Translations under genes and position numbers: made by a program
Notes under the pieces: model-generated
Told to the model about the DNA's origin: nothing
Databases searched by the model: none
The model's input: only the letters and a program-made list of their open reading frames with translations
NCBI GenBank assembly: GCA_946481275.1
Contig: CAMLMV010000008.1
Coordinates: 112,383 to 176,382 of the forward strand
Direction of reading: 5' to 3'
Origin: an uncultured Massilia sp.
Lineage (GTDB): Bacteria > Pseudomonadota > Gammaproteobacteria > Burkholderiales > Burkholderiaceae
DNA length: 64,000 nucleotides
Shown here: positions 8,168 through 17,744 of the stretch, piece by piece
How positions within the stretch are numbered: position 1 is the stretch's first letter
How the letters are laid out: every line of letters starts with the position of its first letter

Positions 8168-9433
8168 ATGAGTCTCATCCACAAACTGCCGTACGAATGG
8201 CTGGTCGGTTTGCGCTACACGCGTGCCGGCAAGCGCAGCAGCCGCAACAGCTTCATTTCCTTCATCTCGTTGATCTCCGTGTCCGGCATCGCCCTCGGCG
8301 TGGCCGCCCTGATCGTCGTGCTGTCGGTGATGAACGGGTTCCAGAAAGAGGTCACGGACCGCATGCTGTCCGTGCTCGCCCATATCGAAGTGTTCGACGC
8401 AAGCGGCTCCATGCCGAACTGGCGCCAGGCCGAGCAGGAAGCGTTCCGCAACCCGGCCGTGCGCGGCGCCGCGCCGTTCGTCGAGACGCAGGGCCTGCTG
8501 GTGCGCGAGGACACGATGAAGCCGGCCATCATCCGCGGCATCCTGCCGTCGGAAGAGCACAAGGTGTCGGATGTGGCGAAGCAGATCCGCCAGGGCAGCA
8601 TCGAGAGCCTGAAGTCCGGCGAGTACAACATCGTCATGGGCTACGCGCTCGCACGCTCGCTGGGCGTGGGCACCGGCGACAAGGTCAACATGCTGCTGGC
8701 GCAGGGCCAGACGACGCCGGCCGGCATGGTGCCGCGCTCGCGCGTGTTCACCGTGAGCGGCATCTTCGAGGCCGGCCACTACGAATTCGATTCCGCGCTC
8801 GCGTTCATCAACATCGAGGATGCGCAGCGCATGGTGCGCATCGACGCGCCGAACGGCCTGCGCCTGCGCATCGCCGACATGCACCAGGCCCCGTTCGTCG
8901 CGCAGGAACTCAAGCGCAGCATGTCGGGCGAGCTGATCATGCGCGACTGGTCGCAGCTGAACGCCAACTGGTTCGCCGCCGTGCAGACGGAAAAGCGCAT
9001 GATGTTCATCATCCTCACCCTGATCATCGCCGTGGCCGCGTTCAACCTCGTCTCGACCCTCGTCATGACGGTCACGGACAAGCAGCCCGACATCGCCATC
9101 CTGCGCACCCTGGGCGCGTCGCCGCGCTCGATCACGAAGATCTTCATGATCCAGGGCGCCCTCGTCGGCATCATGGGCACCGCGGCCGGCGTGGGCCTCG
9201 GCGTGCTGGTGGCGCTGAACATCGACGTCATCGTCCCGTTCATCGAGCACCTGCTGGGCGTGCAGTTCCTGTCCAAGGATATTTACCTGATCAGCGAAAT
9301 CCCGTCCGACCTGCGCTGGCCGGACGTCTTCAAGATTGGCGGCGTCTCGGTGCTGCTGGCCTTCGTCGCGACTATTTATCCCAGCTGGTCCGCATCTCGC
9401 GTGAAACCGGCGGAGGCACTCCGCTATGAATGA
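8168..9433 (+). CDS. lolC: Lipoprotein-releasing ABC transporter permease (LolC/LolE type)
   Basis: This 421-residue inner-membrane permease works with LolD to release mature lipoproteins from the inner membrane to LolA. The first transmembrane helix follows [21 protein letters not shown] (about 28-50), as in LolC/E. A large periplasmic domain fills about 60-270. Three C-terminal helices with the FtsX signature follow, including the coupling segment [16 protein letters not shown]. The ATG at 8168 lies behind GGAG. The next gene, lolD, overlaps its end by eight bases. Only one permease gene is present here, so it may act as a homodimer (the LolF arrangement known in some proteobacteria) or pair with a distant lolE. 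That is an inference. Confidence 0.92.
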   Translation: MSLIHKLPYEWLVGLRYTRAGKRSSRNSFISFISLISVSGIALGVAALIVVLSVMNGFQKEVTDRMLSVLAHIEVFDASGSMPNWRQAEQEAFRNPAVRGAAPFVETQGLLVREDTMKPAIIRGILPSEEHKVSDVAKQIRQGSIESLKSGEYNIVMGYALARSLGVGTGDKVNMLLAQGQTTPAGMVPRSRVFTVSGIFEAGHYEFDSALAFINIEDAQRMVRIDAPNGLRLRIADMHQAPFVAQELKRSMSGELIMRDWSQLNANWFAAVQTEKRMMFIILTLIIAVAAFNLVSTLVMTVTDKQPDIAILRTLGASPRSITKIFMIQGALVGIMGTAAGVGLGVLVALNIDVIVPFIEHLLGVQFLSKDIYLISEIPSDLRWPDVFKIGGVSVLLAFVATIYPSWSASRVKPAEALRYE

Positions 9434-10145
9434 TATGAAAGAACAAAACGCCGGTATCCCGGCGACAGGCACCGCCGTCCTCGCCTGCCGCAACGTTGGC
9501 AAAACCTTCCGCCAGGGAGACTATTCGGTCCAGGTGCTGGACAACATCGATTTCTCCATCGCCCGCGGCGAGCGCGTGGCCATCGTGGGCGCGTCCGGCT
9601 CCGGCAAATCGACCCTGCTGCATATCCTGGGCGGGTTGGACACGCCCAGCACGGGCAGCGTGACCCTGCAGGGCGAAGACTTCGCCACGCTGTCGGAGAC
9701 GCGCCGCGGCGAGCTGCGCAACCGCTCGCTCGGCTTCGTCTACCAGTTCCACCACCTGCTGCCGGAGTTCACGGCGCTGGACAACGTCGCGATGCCGCTG
9801 CTGATCCGCCGCATGAAGCGCGAGGACGCCGTCGCGCGCGCCGAGGCGATCCTGGCGCGCGTGGGGCTGACGAAGCGCGCCATCCACCGGCCGGGCGAAC
9901 TGTCCGGCGGCGAGCGGCAACGCGTGGCGCTGGCCCGGGCCCTCGTCACGGAACCGGCCTGCGTGCTCGCCGACGAACCGACCGGTAACCTCGACCACTC
10001 GACGGCCCAGGGCATCTTCGACCTGATGCTGGAACTGTCGAAAACGCTGGGCACCGCGTTCGTTATCGTCACGCACGACCCGGAACTGGCGCGCCGCTGC
10101 GACCGCGTGCTGCGCATGACGGAGCACGGCCTGCAGCCCGCCTGA
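9426..10145 (+). CDS. lolD: Lipoprotein-releasing ABC transporter ATP-binding protein LolD
   Basis: This 239-residue ATPase powers lipoprotein extraction by the permease encoded just upstream, which it overlaps by eight bases. It has Walker [10 protein letters not shown] (55-63), the Q-loop [15 protein letters not shown] typical of LolD/MacB ATPases, the signature LSGGERQ (159-165), Walker B VLADEP (180-185) with GNLD, and the switch histidine in VTHD. The start at 9426 lies ten bases behind GGAGG, which sits inside the lolC 3' end. A second in-frame ATG at 9435 is possible. Length is normal and no defects were seen. Confidence 0.95.
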   Translation: MNDMKEQNAGIPATGTAVLACRNVGKTFRQGDYSVQVLDNIDFSIARGERVAIVGASGSGKSTLLHILGGLDTPSTGSVTLQGEDFATLSETRRGELRNRSLGFVYQFHHLLPEFTALDNVAMPLLIRRMKREDAVARAEAILARVGLTKRAIHRPGELSGGERQRVALARALVTEPACVLADEPTGNLDHSTAQGIFDLMLELSKTLGTAFVIVTHDPELARRCDRVLRMTEHGLQPA

Positions 10146-10148
10146 CCC

Positions 10149-10949
10149 ATGTGGATCGACACGCACTGCCACCTGGACGCGCACGAATTCGGCACGGAGT
10201 CCGGCGAGATCGCCCGGCGCGCGCTGGAACTCGGGGTCGGCATGATCGTGATACCGGCCGTCGCACGGGCTAACTTCGACGTCGTGCGCAAGCTCGCGGC
10301 CGACGTGCCCAACGCCAGCTATGCGCTGGGCATCCACCCTATCTACGTGCCGCAGGCGACGGATGACGACCTCGCCGAACTGCGGCGCCAGGTCGAGGCG
10401 TCGCTGTCCGACCCGAACTTCGTGGCCATCGGCGAGATCGGCCTGGACTTCTTCATCCCGATGCTGTGCGAGCCCGCGATGCGCGACAAGCAGGAGCGCT
10501 TCCTGCGCGAGCAGCTGCGCATCGCGCGCGACTTCGGCCTGCCCGTCCTCACGCACGTGCGCCGCTCGCAGGACCAGGTGCTGAAGCACGTGCGCCAGAT
10601 CCGTCCGGCCGGCGGCATCGCGCACGCGTTCAACGGCAGCTTCCAGCAGGCGAAGGCCTTCATCGACGCCGGCTTCCACCTCGGCTTCGGCGGCGCCATG
10701 ACATTTACGCGCGCGCTGCAGATCCGCCGGCTCGCCGTGGACCTGCCGCTGGAGGCCATCGTGCTGGAGACGGACGCGCCGGATATCTCGCCGGCCTGGG
10801 TCCACCCGGGCCGCAACAGCCCGGAGCAATTGCCCGCGATCGGTGCGGCGCTGGCGGACATGCGCGCGCTCGACCCGGACGCCGTGCGCACGGCGACGCA
10901 CGCAAACGCGCTGGCGACGCTGCCGCGGCTGGCCACGCTGCTGGGTTGA
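10149..10949 (+). CDS. TatD-family metal-dependent hydrolase
   Basis: This 266-residue TIM-barrel hydrolase is of the TatD family, whose members are metal-dependent 3'-5' DNases implicated in DNA quality control. Metal-binding motifs are IDTHCHLD at the N-terminus, GEIGLDFF near 98 and LETDAPD near 204. In the middle the usual VLHCFSG is represented by IAHAFNGSF. It starts three bases after lolD, so it is likely the third gene of the lol operon. Betaproteobacteria carry several TatD paralogues, so the exact subfamily is not assigned. The downstream 230 bases to vgrG hold no convincing gene or terminator. Confidence 0.9.
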   Translation: MWIDTHCHLDAHEFGTESGEIARRALELGVGMIVIPAVARANFDVVRKLAADVPNASYALGIHPIYVPQATDDDLAELRRQVEASLSDPNFVAIGEIGLDFFIPMLCEPAMRDKQERFLREQLRIARDFGLPVLTHVRRSQDQVLKHVRQIRPAGGIAHAFNGSFQQAKAFIDAGFHLGFGGAMTFTRALQIRRLAVDLPLEAIVLETDAPDISPAWVHPGRNSPEQLPAIGAALADMRALDPDAVRTATHANALATLPRLATLLG

Positions 10950-11179
10950 ACACCCGGCGCGCATGAAGCACATGGGTCGTACCCGGCCCTCATGACGACG
11001 CGACCGCGCCGACTCGCTCCCGGTTCCATCGTGTTTCTCCGGCGCGCCGTGCGCACCCGCGCGGCGCGCCGCGTGGGACCATCCACACGCGCCGAAGTTC
11101 GCTCCTGTGCACTCTGATACGCGGCAATCTCGCGCGGTATGAAGCATGGAAGAATCCATTCTCGTGCCGCAGCCGCGGC

Positions 11180-13999
11180 GTGTTCACGGGAGAGACAGTG
11201 GAAAGCGCGAGCGAGTTCCTGCGGGTTCTGCAGCACGAAAAGGTCCTGAGCACCGCGCACCGGCCGTTGCGCCTGCGCCTGGCCCACGGCGGCCAGCTCG
11301 CGGAGGACGTGCTGCTGCCCCAGCGGGTCGTGGGCCACGAGGCGATCTGCGGCGGCATCGACTACCGCGTCGCCTGCGTCGCGAGCAGCCCGCACATCGC
11401 GCTGAAGGACCTGATCGCGCTGCCGGCCGAACTGCAGTTCGTCACCGACCGGGGCCAGCTGCGCAGCGTGTGCGGCATCGTCACCGAAGCGCGCGCGGGC
11501 GACGCCGACGGCGGCCTGGCCGGCTACGAGCTCGTCCTGCGCGACGTGTTCGCCGTGATGGAAAAGCGTACCAACAGCCGCGTCTTCCGCTACCAGAACG
11601 AACTGGAGATCGTGCAGGTGCTGTGCGACGAATGGCGCCAGTCGAACACGGTGCTGGCCAACGCGTTCGAACTCGAACTCGACCCGCTGTTCGACATGCG
11701 CCAGTTCCCGCCGCGCGAACAGACCATGCAGTACAACGAGTCCGACGCCGCGTTCGTGCGCCGGCTGCTCAAGCGGCGCGGTATCGCGTGGGTGTTCCGC
11801 CCGGGCCGCGGCCGCGGCAGCCCCGTCGACCCCGCGCACGACCGCACGCCCGCGCACACGCTGGTGCTGTTCAACGACCCGAACGGCCTGCCGCAGAACG
11901 CGGCCGGCACCGTGCGCTACCACCGCGACAGCATGGCGGACGGCCGCGACACGGTGCAATCCTGGCGCGCCGCGCGCCGCCTGCAGCCGGGCGTCGCCAC
12001 GCGCCACAGCTGGGATTACAAGAACCCGGACGCCGCGCAATTCATGACGGCGACCGCGCGCAGCAACGTCGACCAGGGCCCGAGCGGCAACGCGCTGGCC
12101 GCATCGCTGGACGACTACCTGATCGAGATGCCGCACGCCGGCAACGACGTCGAGGATCACTGGCGCCTGGGCCACGTGCGCATGAGCCGTCACGAATTCG
12201 AATCGAAGTGCTTCCAGGGCGAGGGCAGCGTGCGCGACTTCTGCGCCGGCCAGTATTTTTCGCTGGAAGGCCATCCGGAGATCGACACCCATCCCGCCGC
12301 GGAGCGCGATTTCGTGATCACCGAACTGCACGTCGTTGCCGACAACAACCTCCCACGCGACCTTGAGCGCCACGCCAGGCAGTTGTCCGCGGAGGCGGCC
12401 CTGGGCGCGCTGCCTGCGCCGCGCGCGGGCGACGGGCAGGCGCGCGTACGCGTGAACTTTTCCGCCGTCCGGCGCGGCATTCCCATCGTGCCTGCCTATG
12501 ACCCGCGTACCGACCTGCCGCATCCGCAGCTGCAAAGCGCCATCGTCGTGGGGCCGGCCGGCGAGGACGTCCACTGCGACGCGCTCGGCCGCGTAAAAAT
12601 CCGCTTCCCGGGCATGCGCGCCGCCGACCACCGTCATGCGCACGGCGCCGGCGCGTCCGGTTCGCCGGCCGATTCCGCCTGGGTGCGCGTGGCGTCCAAC
12701 TGGGCCGGCAACGGCAACGGCGGCCAGCAGCAGGCCGGCGCGCTGTCGCTGCCGCGCGTGGGTTCCGAAGTGCTGGTGGCCTTCCTCGGCGGCGACCCGG
12801 ACCGCCCGATCATCCTCGCCCAGCTGTACAACCAGCGCGCGGCGCCGCCCGCGTTCAGCCAGGCGGGCCCGTTGCCGGGCAACCGGTACATGTCGGGCAC
12901 ACGCACGCACGAGATCCAGGGCGCGCGCGGCAACCAGCTGCGCTTCGACGACACGCGCGGCGAGATCAGCGCCCAGCTGGCCAGCGACCACGGCACGTCG
13001 GAGCTGAACCTCGGCTGGCTGACGCGCCCCCGCGCCGACGGCACCGGCACGCCGCGCGGGGAGGGCGCCGAGCTGCGCAGCGACCTGTCGGTGGCGGTGC
13101 GCGGCGCCCAGGGGGTGCTGATCAGCGCCGAGGCAAGCCCGCAGGGAGAAGGCGGCCAGCTCGACCGCGCCGGCCTGGCGGGCCTGGCCGACGTCATGCA
13201 GGGCATCCTCGACGAAGTGGGCAAGCTGGCGGCCGTCCACACGGACGACGAACCGACGGGCAAGCGCCTCGCCGCCCTCGTCGACAAGCTGAAACGCTGG
13301 CACGCGGGCAGCAATGTCGCGGAAGGTGCCACGGGCGGTGGCGAACCGATCCTGGCCGCGACGGCGCCGAACGGCATCATCGTCGCCAGCAACGACAACC
13401 TGGCGCTGGGCGCGAGCGGCAAGGTGGACGTCGTCAGCGCGGGCGACGCCGAGGTGGCGGCCGGCGCCAACATCTTCGTGCGCGCCGCACGGCGCCTGAG
13501 CCTGTTCGCCCACGAACTGGGCGTGCGCCTCGTCGCGGGCCGCGGCGACATCGTCGTGCACACGCACGTGGGCAATATCCAGATCAAGTCGGCGGGCCGC
13601 ATCAGCCTGATCGCGGCAGAACGCATCGAACTGGAAGCGCCGGCCGTGAAAATCATCGCGCCGGGCGCACAGACCGACTGGGCCGACGGCACGGTGACCC
13701 AGCAGACGAGCGGCCGCCAGGTCTTCAAGGCGAGCGAAATCGACGAGGTGGGTCCCGGCGGCGCGACACCAGCGGGCGTGCGCATGCCGACCTCGCACCT
13801 GCACACGGACGAATACGTGGTGCTGCGGCACCAGCAGACCGGCAAGCCGGTCCCGAACCAACGCTACAAGGCGACGTTCGAAGACGGCCGTACCGTCACC
13901 GGACGCACCGACGAAGAGGGCCGCACCTCGTTGCTGATCGGCGAAATGATCGGCGACGTGGACATGGCCTTCCTTCCCGACGACGACACGGCCCGCTGA
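11180..13999 (+). CDS. vgrG: Type VI secretion spike protein VgrG with C-terminal effector-docking extension
   Basis: VgrG forms the trimeric spike of the type VI secretion needle and carries effectors into target cells. This 939-residue protein has the gp27-like base domain (about 1-430), the gp5 OB-fold (about 453-550, from IVVGPAGEDVHCDALGRV to PIILAQLYNQ), and a DUF2345 beta-helix (about 645-830). After the spike it adds about 70 residues (LHTDEYVVLRHQQTGKPVPN to the end) that look like the transthyretin-like or Ig-like extension used by some VgrGs to bind lipase effectors. The start is GTG at 11180. GTG at 11198 is an alternative with a nearer GGGAGAG site. The lipase and immunity genes follow 42 bases later. 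No other T6SS structural genes are here, so this is an orphan vgrG island. Confidence 0.93.
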   Translation: MFTGETVESASEFLRVLQHEKVLSTAHRPLRLRLAHGGQLAEDVLLPQRVVGHEAICGGIDYRVACVASSPHIALKDLIALPAELQFVTDRGQLRSVCGIVTEARAGDADGGLAGYELVLRDVFAVMEKRTNSRVFRYQNELEIVQVLCDEWRQSNTVLANAFELELDPLFDMRQFPPREQTMQYNESDAAFVRRLLKRRGIAWVFRPGRGRGSPVDPAHDRTPAHTLVLFNDPNGLPQNAAGTVRYHRDSMADGRDTVQSWRAARRLQPGVATRHSWDYKNPDAAQFMTATARSNVDQGPSGNALAASLDDYLIEMPHAGNDVEDHWRLGHVRMSRHEFESKCFQGEGSVRDFCAGQYFSLEGHPEIDTHPAAERDFVITELHVVADNNLPRDLERHARQLSAEAALGALPAPRAGDGQARVRVNFSAVRRGIPIVPAYDPRTDLPHPQLQSAIVVGPAGEDVHCDALGRVKIRFPGMRAADHRHAHGAGASGSPADSAWVRVASNWAGNGNGGQQQAGALSLPRVGSEVLVAFLGGDPDRPIILAQLYNQRAAPPAFSQAGPLPGNRYMSGTRTHEIQGARGNQLRFDDTRGEISAQLASDHGTSELNLGWLTRPRADGTGTPRGEGAELRSDLSVAVRGAQGVLISAEASPQGEGGQLDRAGLAGLADVMQGILDEVGKLAAVHTDDEPTGKRLAALVDKLKRWHAGSNVAEGATGGGEPILAATAPNGIIVASNDNLALGASGKVDVVSAGDAEVAAGANIFVRAARRLSLFAHELGVRLVAGRGDIVVHTHVGNIQIKSAGRISLIAAERIELEAPAVKIIAPGAQTDWADGTVTQQTSGRQVFKASEIDEVGPGGATPAGVRMPTSHLHTDEYVVLRHQQTGKPVPNQRYKATFEDGRTVTGRTDEEGRTSLLIGEMIGDVDMAFLPDDDTAR

Positions 14000-14041
14000 C
14001 CCCGAGCTTTACGCAAACCCAACCCAGACCACGGAGCGCGC

Positions 14042-15706
14042 ATGGCAGACCCGACCCGCCCCTTGCCCAACCTCGTCCCGCAGCCCGACGGCAGCTGGAC
14101 CGGCCGGACCGTCCTGACACCGACCTCGTTCACGACACGCGGGCTGTTCACGCTGCCGCCGTCGAAGGTCATTCCCGTCATCGTCGTGCCGGGGATCATG
14201 GGGAGCAATTTGCGGGCGGCGACCAGTCCGGCGAAAAGGGCGAACGAGGTATTGAATCCGGGCGAGCCGGCGTGGCGGGCGCCGAATGGGACGTTCGAGG
14301 GGTTGAAGACGGCGCGGAAGTGGAAGGAGTTCGATCCAAAAACGCGTCAAAAGATTCTCGATAGACGGACGCTGGAGGTCGACAACCGTGGTGATATCCA
14401 CCTGCCTCTTGAAGCACGCAATTACGGCACGACGGAGTCCGAGGTACGGCAACGGTGGTGGGGAGAGGTCCACTGGGATTCCTACGGCAGGCTGCTGTAT
14501 GGCTTGCATGTTGGCCTCAACCATACATTCGACATGGATCCAGTGGATGACGTCCGCGTGATATGCAACCACTGGAAGGATGTAATGGCGTGCGACCCGG
14601 CGAAATGGGGCCTGCGCAGTATTGCCAGGATTACCGAAGCGGAATTGGAAAAGCATGCTGGGTACTATTACCCGGTTTATGCCTGTGGCTACAACTGGCT
14701 CGACTCCTGTGAAGATTCGGCCAAATGGTTGCAGCAGCGGATCGACCGCATCATTTCCTTCTGGACTGAGCGCAAACGCGACTGCCGGCAAGTGATCCTG
14801 GTAACTCACTCGATGGGCGGACTCGTTGCGCGTGCCTGCGCGAAGCAGGATCCAGACCGAATTCTGGGCGTCATTCATGGTGTCATGCCGGCCCTTGGTG
14901 CGCCGGCCTGCTACCGTCGGATCGCTTGCGGCACCGAGAAGTGGAGTCCTAGCAATGGCCAAGTGGACAATATCAAAGCAGAGCACGTTGCCGAAATCCT
15001 GGGTGAGCTGCCCAAGGACACGATGCCGGTGATGGCCACGTCTCCAGGCGCCCTGCAGCTATTACCAAATCACCTTTATCCGCAGCCTTGGTTGCACGTC
15101 TGCCTGGTGAGCAAGGTCAACAATAAGGATGTGCCTCGTGAGGTGGTGCATTTGCCTGCGGGGAATCCGTACGACATGTATCGCGATACCCATTCCTGGT
15201 ACAGGTTGATCGATCCCGAGTTGGCGGATCCAGCCAAGCGCTACAGCGAGACCGAAGTCATCGACGTTCTACGTAAGGCGGTCAATAACGCCGAGCATTT
15301 CCATCGCGAGGTCTTGGATACCTACTATCATCCGAATACCTACGCTTTTTATGGCGCCGATCCGGAACATATGTCGTTTGGTGCAGTGCGTTGGGTCGCA
15401 CGCGATCCAGCTGCGGGGGGAGTATTTACGGAATCTAACATCAAGTCGGCAGCCTGGACCGGCTATGGCGCGAGCGGCGGGCGACGCGTGCGCGTGGAAA
15501 AACGCAACGACCTTCATTTTGTGCCGGCGCGTCAGGACGTGGCCGGCGACGGCACGGTTCCACATCAGTCCGGCGCTGGACCGCGCGGAAAAGTCAGCCA
15601 GTTGTTCGACGTTCGTGGAATCGATCATCAGGGAGCATACAACAATGATGCAATCCTGATGTTAACCCAGCACCTGATCGTCAAACTGGTTCAGAAGCTG
15701 CAATGA
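14042..15706 (+). CDS. Type VI lipase effector, Tle4-like alpha/beta hydrolase
   Basis: This 554-residue protein is predicted to be a secreted antibacterial phospholipase delivered by the VgrG upstream. An alpha/beta hydrolase core shows the oxyanion strand VIPVIVVPGIMGSN (about 43-56) and nucleophile elbow THSMGG (Ser257). The acid is in GDGTVP (Asp503) and the base is His529 in DHQGAYNN. The LCAT/lipase-like layout, together with the adjacent Tli4-type immunity gene, argues for the Tle4 family. No signal peptide is present, as expected for T6SS cargo. The first 70 codons are as GC-rich as vgrG. The rest is visibly more AT-rich (one 60-base line at 15061 is 50% GC), which suggests acquisition or recombination of the effector body. 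The stop overlaps the next start (ATGA). Confidence 0.87.
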   Translation: MADPTRPLPNLVPQPDGSWTGRTVLTPTSFTTRGLFTLPPSKVIPVIVVPGIMGSNLRAATSPAKRANEVLNPGEPAWRAPNGTFEGLKTARKWKEFDPKTRQKILDRRTLEVDNRGDIHLPLEARNYGTTESEVRQRWWGEVHWDSYGRLLYGLHVGLNHTFDMDPVDDVRVICNHWKDVMACDPAKWGLRSIARITEAELEKHAGYYYPVYACGYNWLDSCEDSAKWLQQRIDRIISFWTERKRDCRQVILVTHSMGGLVARACAKQDPDRILGVIHGVMPALGAPACYRRIACGTEKWSPSNGQVDNIKAEHVAEILGELPKDTMPVMATSPGALQLLPNHLYPQPWLHVCLVSKVNNKDVPREVVHLPAGNPYDMYRDTHSWYRLIDPELADPAKRYSETEVIDVLRKAVNNAEHFHREVLDTYYHPNTYAFYGADPEHMSFGAVRWVARDPAAGGVFTESNIKSAAWTGYGASGGRRVRVEKRNDLHFVPARQDVAGDGTVPHQSGAGPRGKVSQLFDVRGIDHQGAYNNDAILMLTQHLIVKLVQKLQ

Positions 15707-16002
15707 AGCGCGCGAAGAATCAGCGGTGGCGCAGACGCGTCGCGTCAGTCGCGCGTCTAATCATGGTCGGGGTCGTTGTCCCGGATCAAGATTACGGCCG
15801 GAGCCCGAGGGTCGAGGATGCGGAACTGATGAGACGCAAGAAAACCCCACGCGTGGTTAAGTGTGCAGGGGTCGTCAAATGTAAATTGGATGGGCAAATG
15901 ATCGTCGTCCGCACGTTTGATCGTGCGTACGCGTTCAAGCGGCAGGTCGTCTTGTCGCCGGGCCCAGTTTCCATTGCCAATCCGGTAGCGACGTTGCCAT
16001 GA
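15703..16002 (+). CDS. Small hypothetical protein between effector and immunity genes
   Basis: This is a 99-residue ORF of unknown family. It overlaps the lipase stop by four bases and the immunity start by four bases, which argues for real, coupled translation. It starts MKRAKNQRWRRRVASVARL, very basic and then briefly hydrophobic (LIMVGVVV), which could be a weak signal anchor. A repeated VVKC pair lies at about 51-59. It resembles the N-termini of the two following genes only in being basic-then-hydrophobic. It could be a small immunity or chaperone protein, or the remnant of a gene shortened by rearrangement. Base composition is AT-shifted like its neighbours. The function is not assigned. 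Confidence 0.45.
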   Translation: MKRAKNQRWRRRVASVARLIMVGVVVPDQDYGRSPRVEDAELMRRKKTPRVVKCAGVVKCKLDGQMIVVRTFDRAYAFKRQVVLSPGPVSIANPVATLP

Positions 16003-17744
16003 CGCGAACAAGGAAACGCGGTTGGCGAGAGCTCGTCGTCCTGGTCACAGCTCTCGCCTGTGCAGGTACCTGGGCCGCTGGCCAGGTCCGCAGCATACGG
16101 GACAGATCCGAGGTGGCAAAAATGACGGAAAAGATGAAAACGGTTTGCGTCGGACGGTATCTGGTCGACGTCCCTGGCGAGGCCGAGGTCAGACTGTCGG
16201 GCGAACGGATATCCGGATTCGCGATCGACTCCGTCGAAGAGAGCGAAGCTGCGTTCCGCGATCGTGTGCAGGCACGTGAAGCCGAGATCGTGGAACGTGG
16301 CCGCGTTCACGATGACAGCGGCGAAGGGGGAATGGTTGAAGCCCGGGATTTGCGCATCCCAGGTTTGACCGGGCGTTCGTTTGTCTACGGCCGCAGCCGT
16401 GGTTACATGATGAACGGGGATCGCCGCATCGATATGGAATCAGTGTCGATCGAGGTCCACGCGCACATGGGGGAGTTGAGTTTTTCGCTGTCCGCGACGT
16501 CCAAGCAGGTGTCCGACGTCAAGGAGGCGGAAGCGCTACTTGCTCACTTGCGAACGCGCGGTGAGGAAGAGATTCCACCTGTGCCTGGGTTCTGCATTTG
16601 GAGGGGCATCTTTGCTGAACCTTTGCCCGAACACGTGAACGAGCACGTGACCCTGCATCTCGGTTTGCCCGGTCATCCAGACATGGGTCTGGCGTTCGAT
16701 AGTATGCCCGCCGGACGTACCGATCGCAGTTTGCTTGCACGTGTCGCCGATATCGACGCCCAGGCGAGCGCCGACGAAATGCTGCGGGTAACGAAGCTGC
16801 GTTCCGGCAAGCGCAATATTAATGGTATCGATGGCGAAGAGGTGCTGGAGCGAGTCCGCGAACTGAATTTCACGACCGGCTATAGCTTCATGTGGGAGGC
16901 GCAAGGGGCCGAGCATGATCACCTGCAGCCTTATTTATTGCTCAATATGGAGACGGGCACCAACCCCCGCCCCGGTGGCAAGCCGGTGGATTCCAGTCTT
17001 CACGAAGACGCCGTGCTCGCGCTTTGGGACAGCATTTCCTCCAGCATCCGCCTACGCAAGTTTGGCCCATCGCCGCCAGCCGATCCGCCACCTGAACCGC
17101 CAGGACCGAAGTTGGGCGCACTGGCTACAGCCGGCGAAATCTGTCCGCAATCCGGTTGGTGGAAATGCCGCGAGGGAGGGTCCGGCGTCGACGTACAGGG
17201 CGGCGCGGTCCAGTGGGTCCGCAAAGGCGACCGCATGCCTCAGGCGCTGCTCCTGCCGCGACAGACACTGTGGCAAAAGCTGCGTGGACTCCAGCCGAGC
17301 ATTGAACCGTCGCAACCGACCACGTGGCGGCTGGTCGACAAACGGCTGCGGCCCCGTGCGCCAACGTTGGTTGCGCTTGCTCCGCCGGGACCGGCAAGTG
17401 CCGCGACGGAGGGGGCGGCCGATCCGGCCCCGGCAGTCGCGCTTGGCACGAACGTAAAAACTGGTGAAGTCTGTCCGGCGAGCGGCTGGTGGCGTTGCGG
17501 GGAGACGCATGCGCTCGACGGGACACGCTGGTTCCCACGCGGAAGCACGCTTCCGGCCGCGACCTTCCAGGTACCGGTGGGCATGTTCGGTCGTTCTGCC
17601 GGTCCGGAAGTGATCCAGCGGCGTAGTACCTGGCAGCTGATGCGGCTTGCCGAGGCCGAACGCGTCGCACTTCTTGCCGACTCTGGACAGGAAGGACAAC
17701 CGGACGGCGCGCCGCCCCCATTGGGGCCGTCGACTCTCGCGTGA
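15999..17744 (+). CDS. Tli4-type periplasmic immunity protein with two C-terminal CPxSGWWxC repeats
   Basis: This 581-residue protein is predicted to protect against the lipase effector upstream. A basic start and hydrophobic stretch LVVLVTALACAGTWA form a signal peptide, placing it in the periplasm. The cysteine there does not fit a lipobox. Residues about 40-365 match the two-domain Tli4 fold, beginning with KTVCVGRYLVDVPGEAEV. A proline-rich linker (about 358-372) follows. Two repeats about 110 residues apart then each carry C-P-x-S-G-W-W-x-C (Cys382/Cys390 and Cys492/Cys500), a basic G-D-R-M-P or G-S-T-L-P turn, and a terminal Thr-Trp-x-L. Similar repeats are, from memory, common in T6SS effector or immunity neighbours of Burkholderiaceae. 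The gene overlaps both adjacent genes by four bases. Confidence 0.82.
   Translation: MTRTRKRGWRELVVLVTALACAGTWAAGQVRSIRDRSEVAKMTEKMKTVCVGRYLVDVPGEAEVRLSGERISGFAIDSVEESEAAFRDRVQAREAEIVERGRVHDDSGEGGMVEARDLRIPGLTGRSFVYGRSRGYMMNGDRRIDMESVSIEVHAHMGELSFSLSATSKQVSDVKEAEALLAHLRTRGEEEIPPVPGFCIWRGIFAEPLPEHVNEHVTLHLGLPGHPDMGLAFDSMPAGRTDRSLLARVADIDAQASADEMLRVTKLRSGKRNINGIDGEEVLERVRELNFTTGYSFMWEAQGAEHDHLQPYLLLNMETGTNPRPGGKPVDSSLHEDAVLALWDSISSSIRLRKFGPSPPADPPPEPPGPKLGALATAGEICPQSGWWKCREGGSGVDVQGGAVQWVRKGDRMPQALLLPRQTLWQKLRGLQPSIEPSQPTTWRLVDKRLRPRAPTLVALAPPGPASAATEGAADPAPAVALGTNVKTGEVCPASGWWRCGETHALDGTRWFPRGSTLPAATFQVPVGMFGRSAGPEVIQRRSTWQLMRLAEAERVALLADSGQEGQPDGAPPPLGPSTLA

Noticed and set aside
10343..13861. 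A 1172-codon open frame on the minus strand across tatD and vgrG
   Set aside because: It is an antisense shadow created by high GC. It has no domain, low-complexity Arg/Ala/Val composition, and covers well-supported plus-strand genes.
15999..16080. Lipobox reading of the immunity protein signal (cysteine in LACAG)
   Set aside because: Ala at -3 and Leu at -2 do not fit the lipobox. An ordinary signal peptidase I site fits better.
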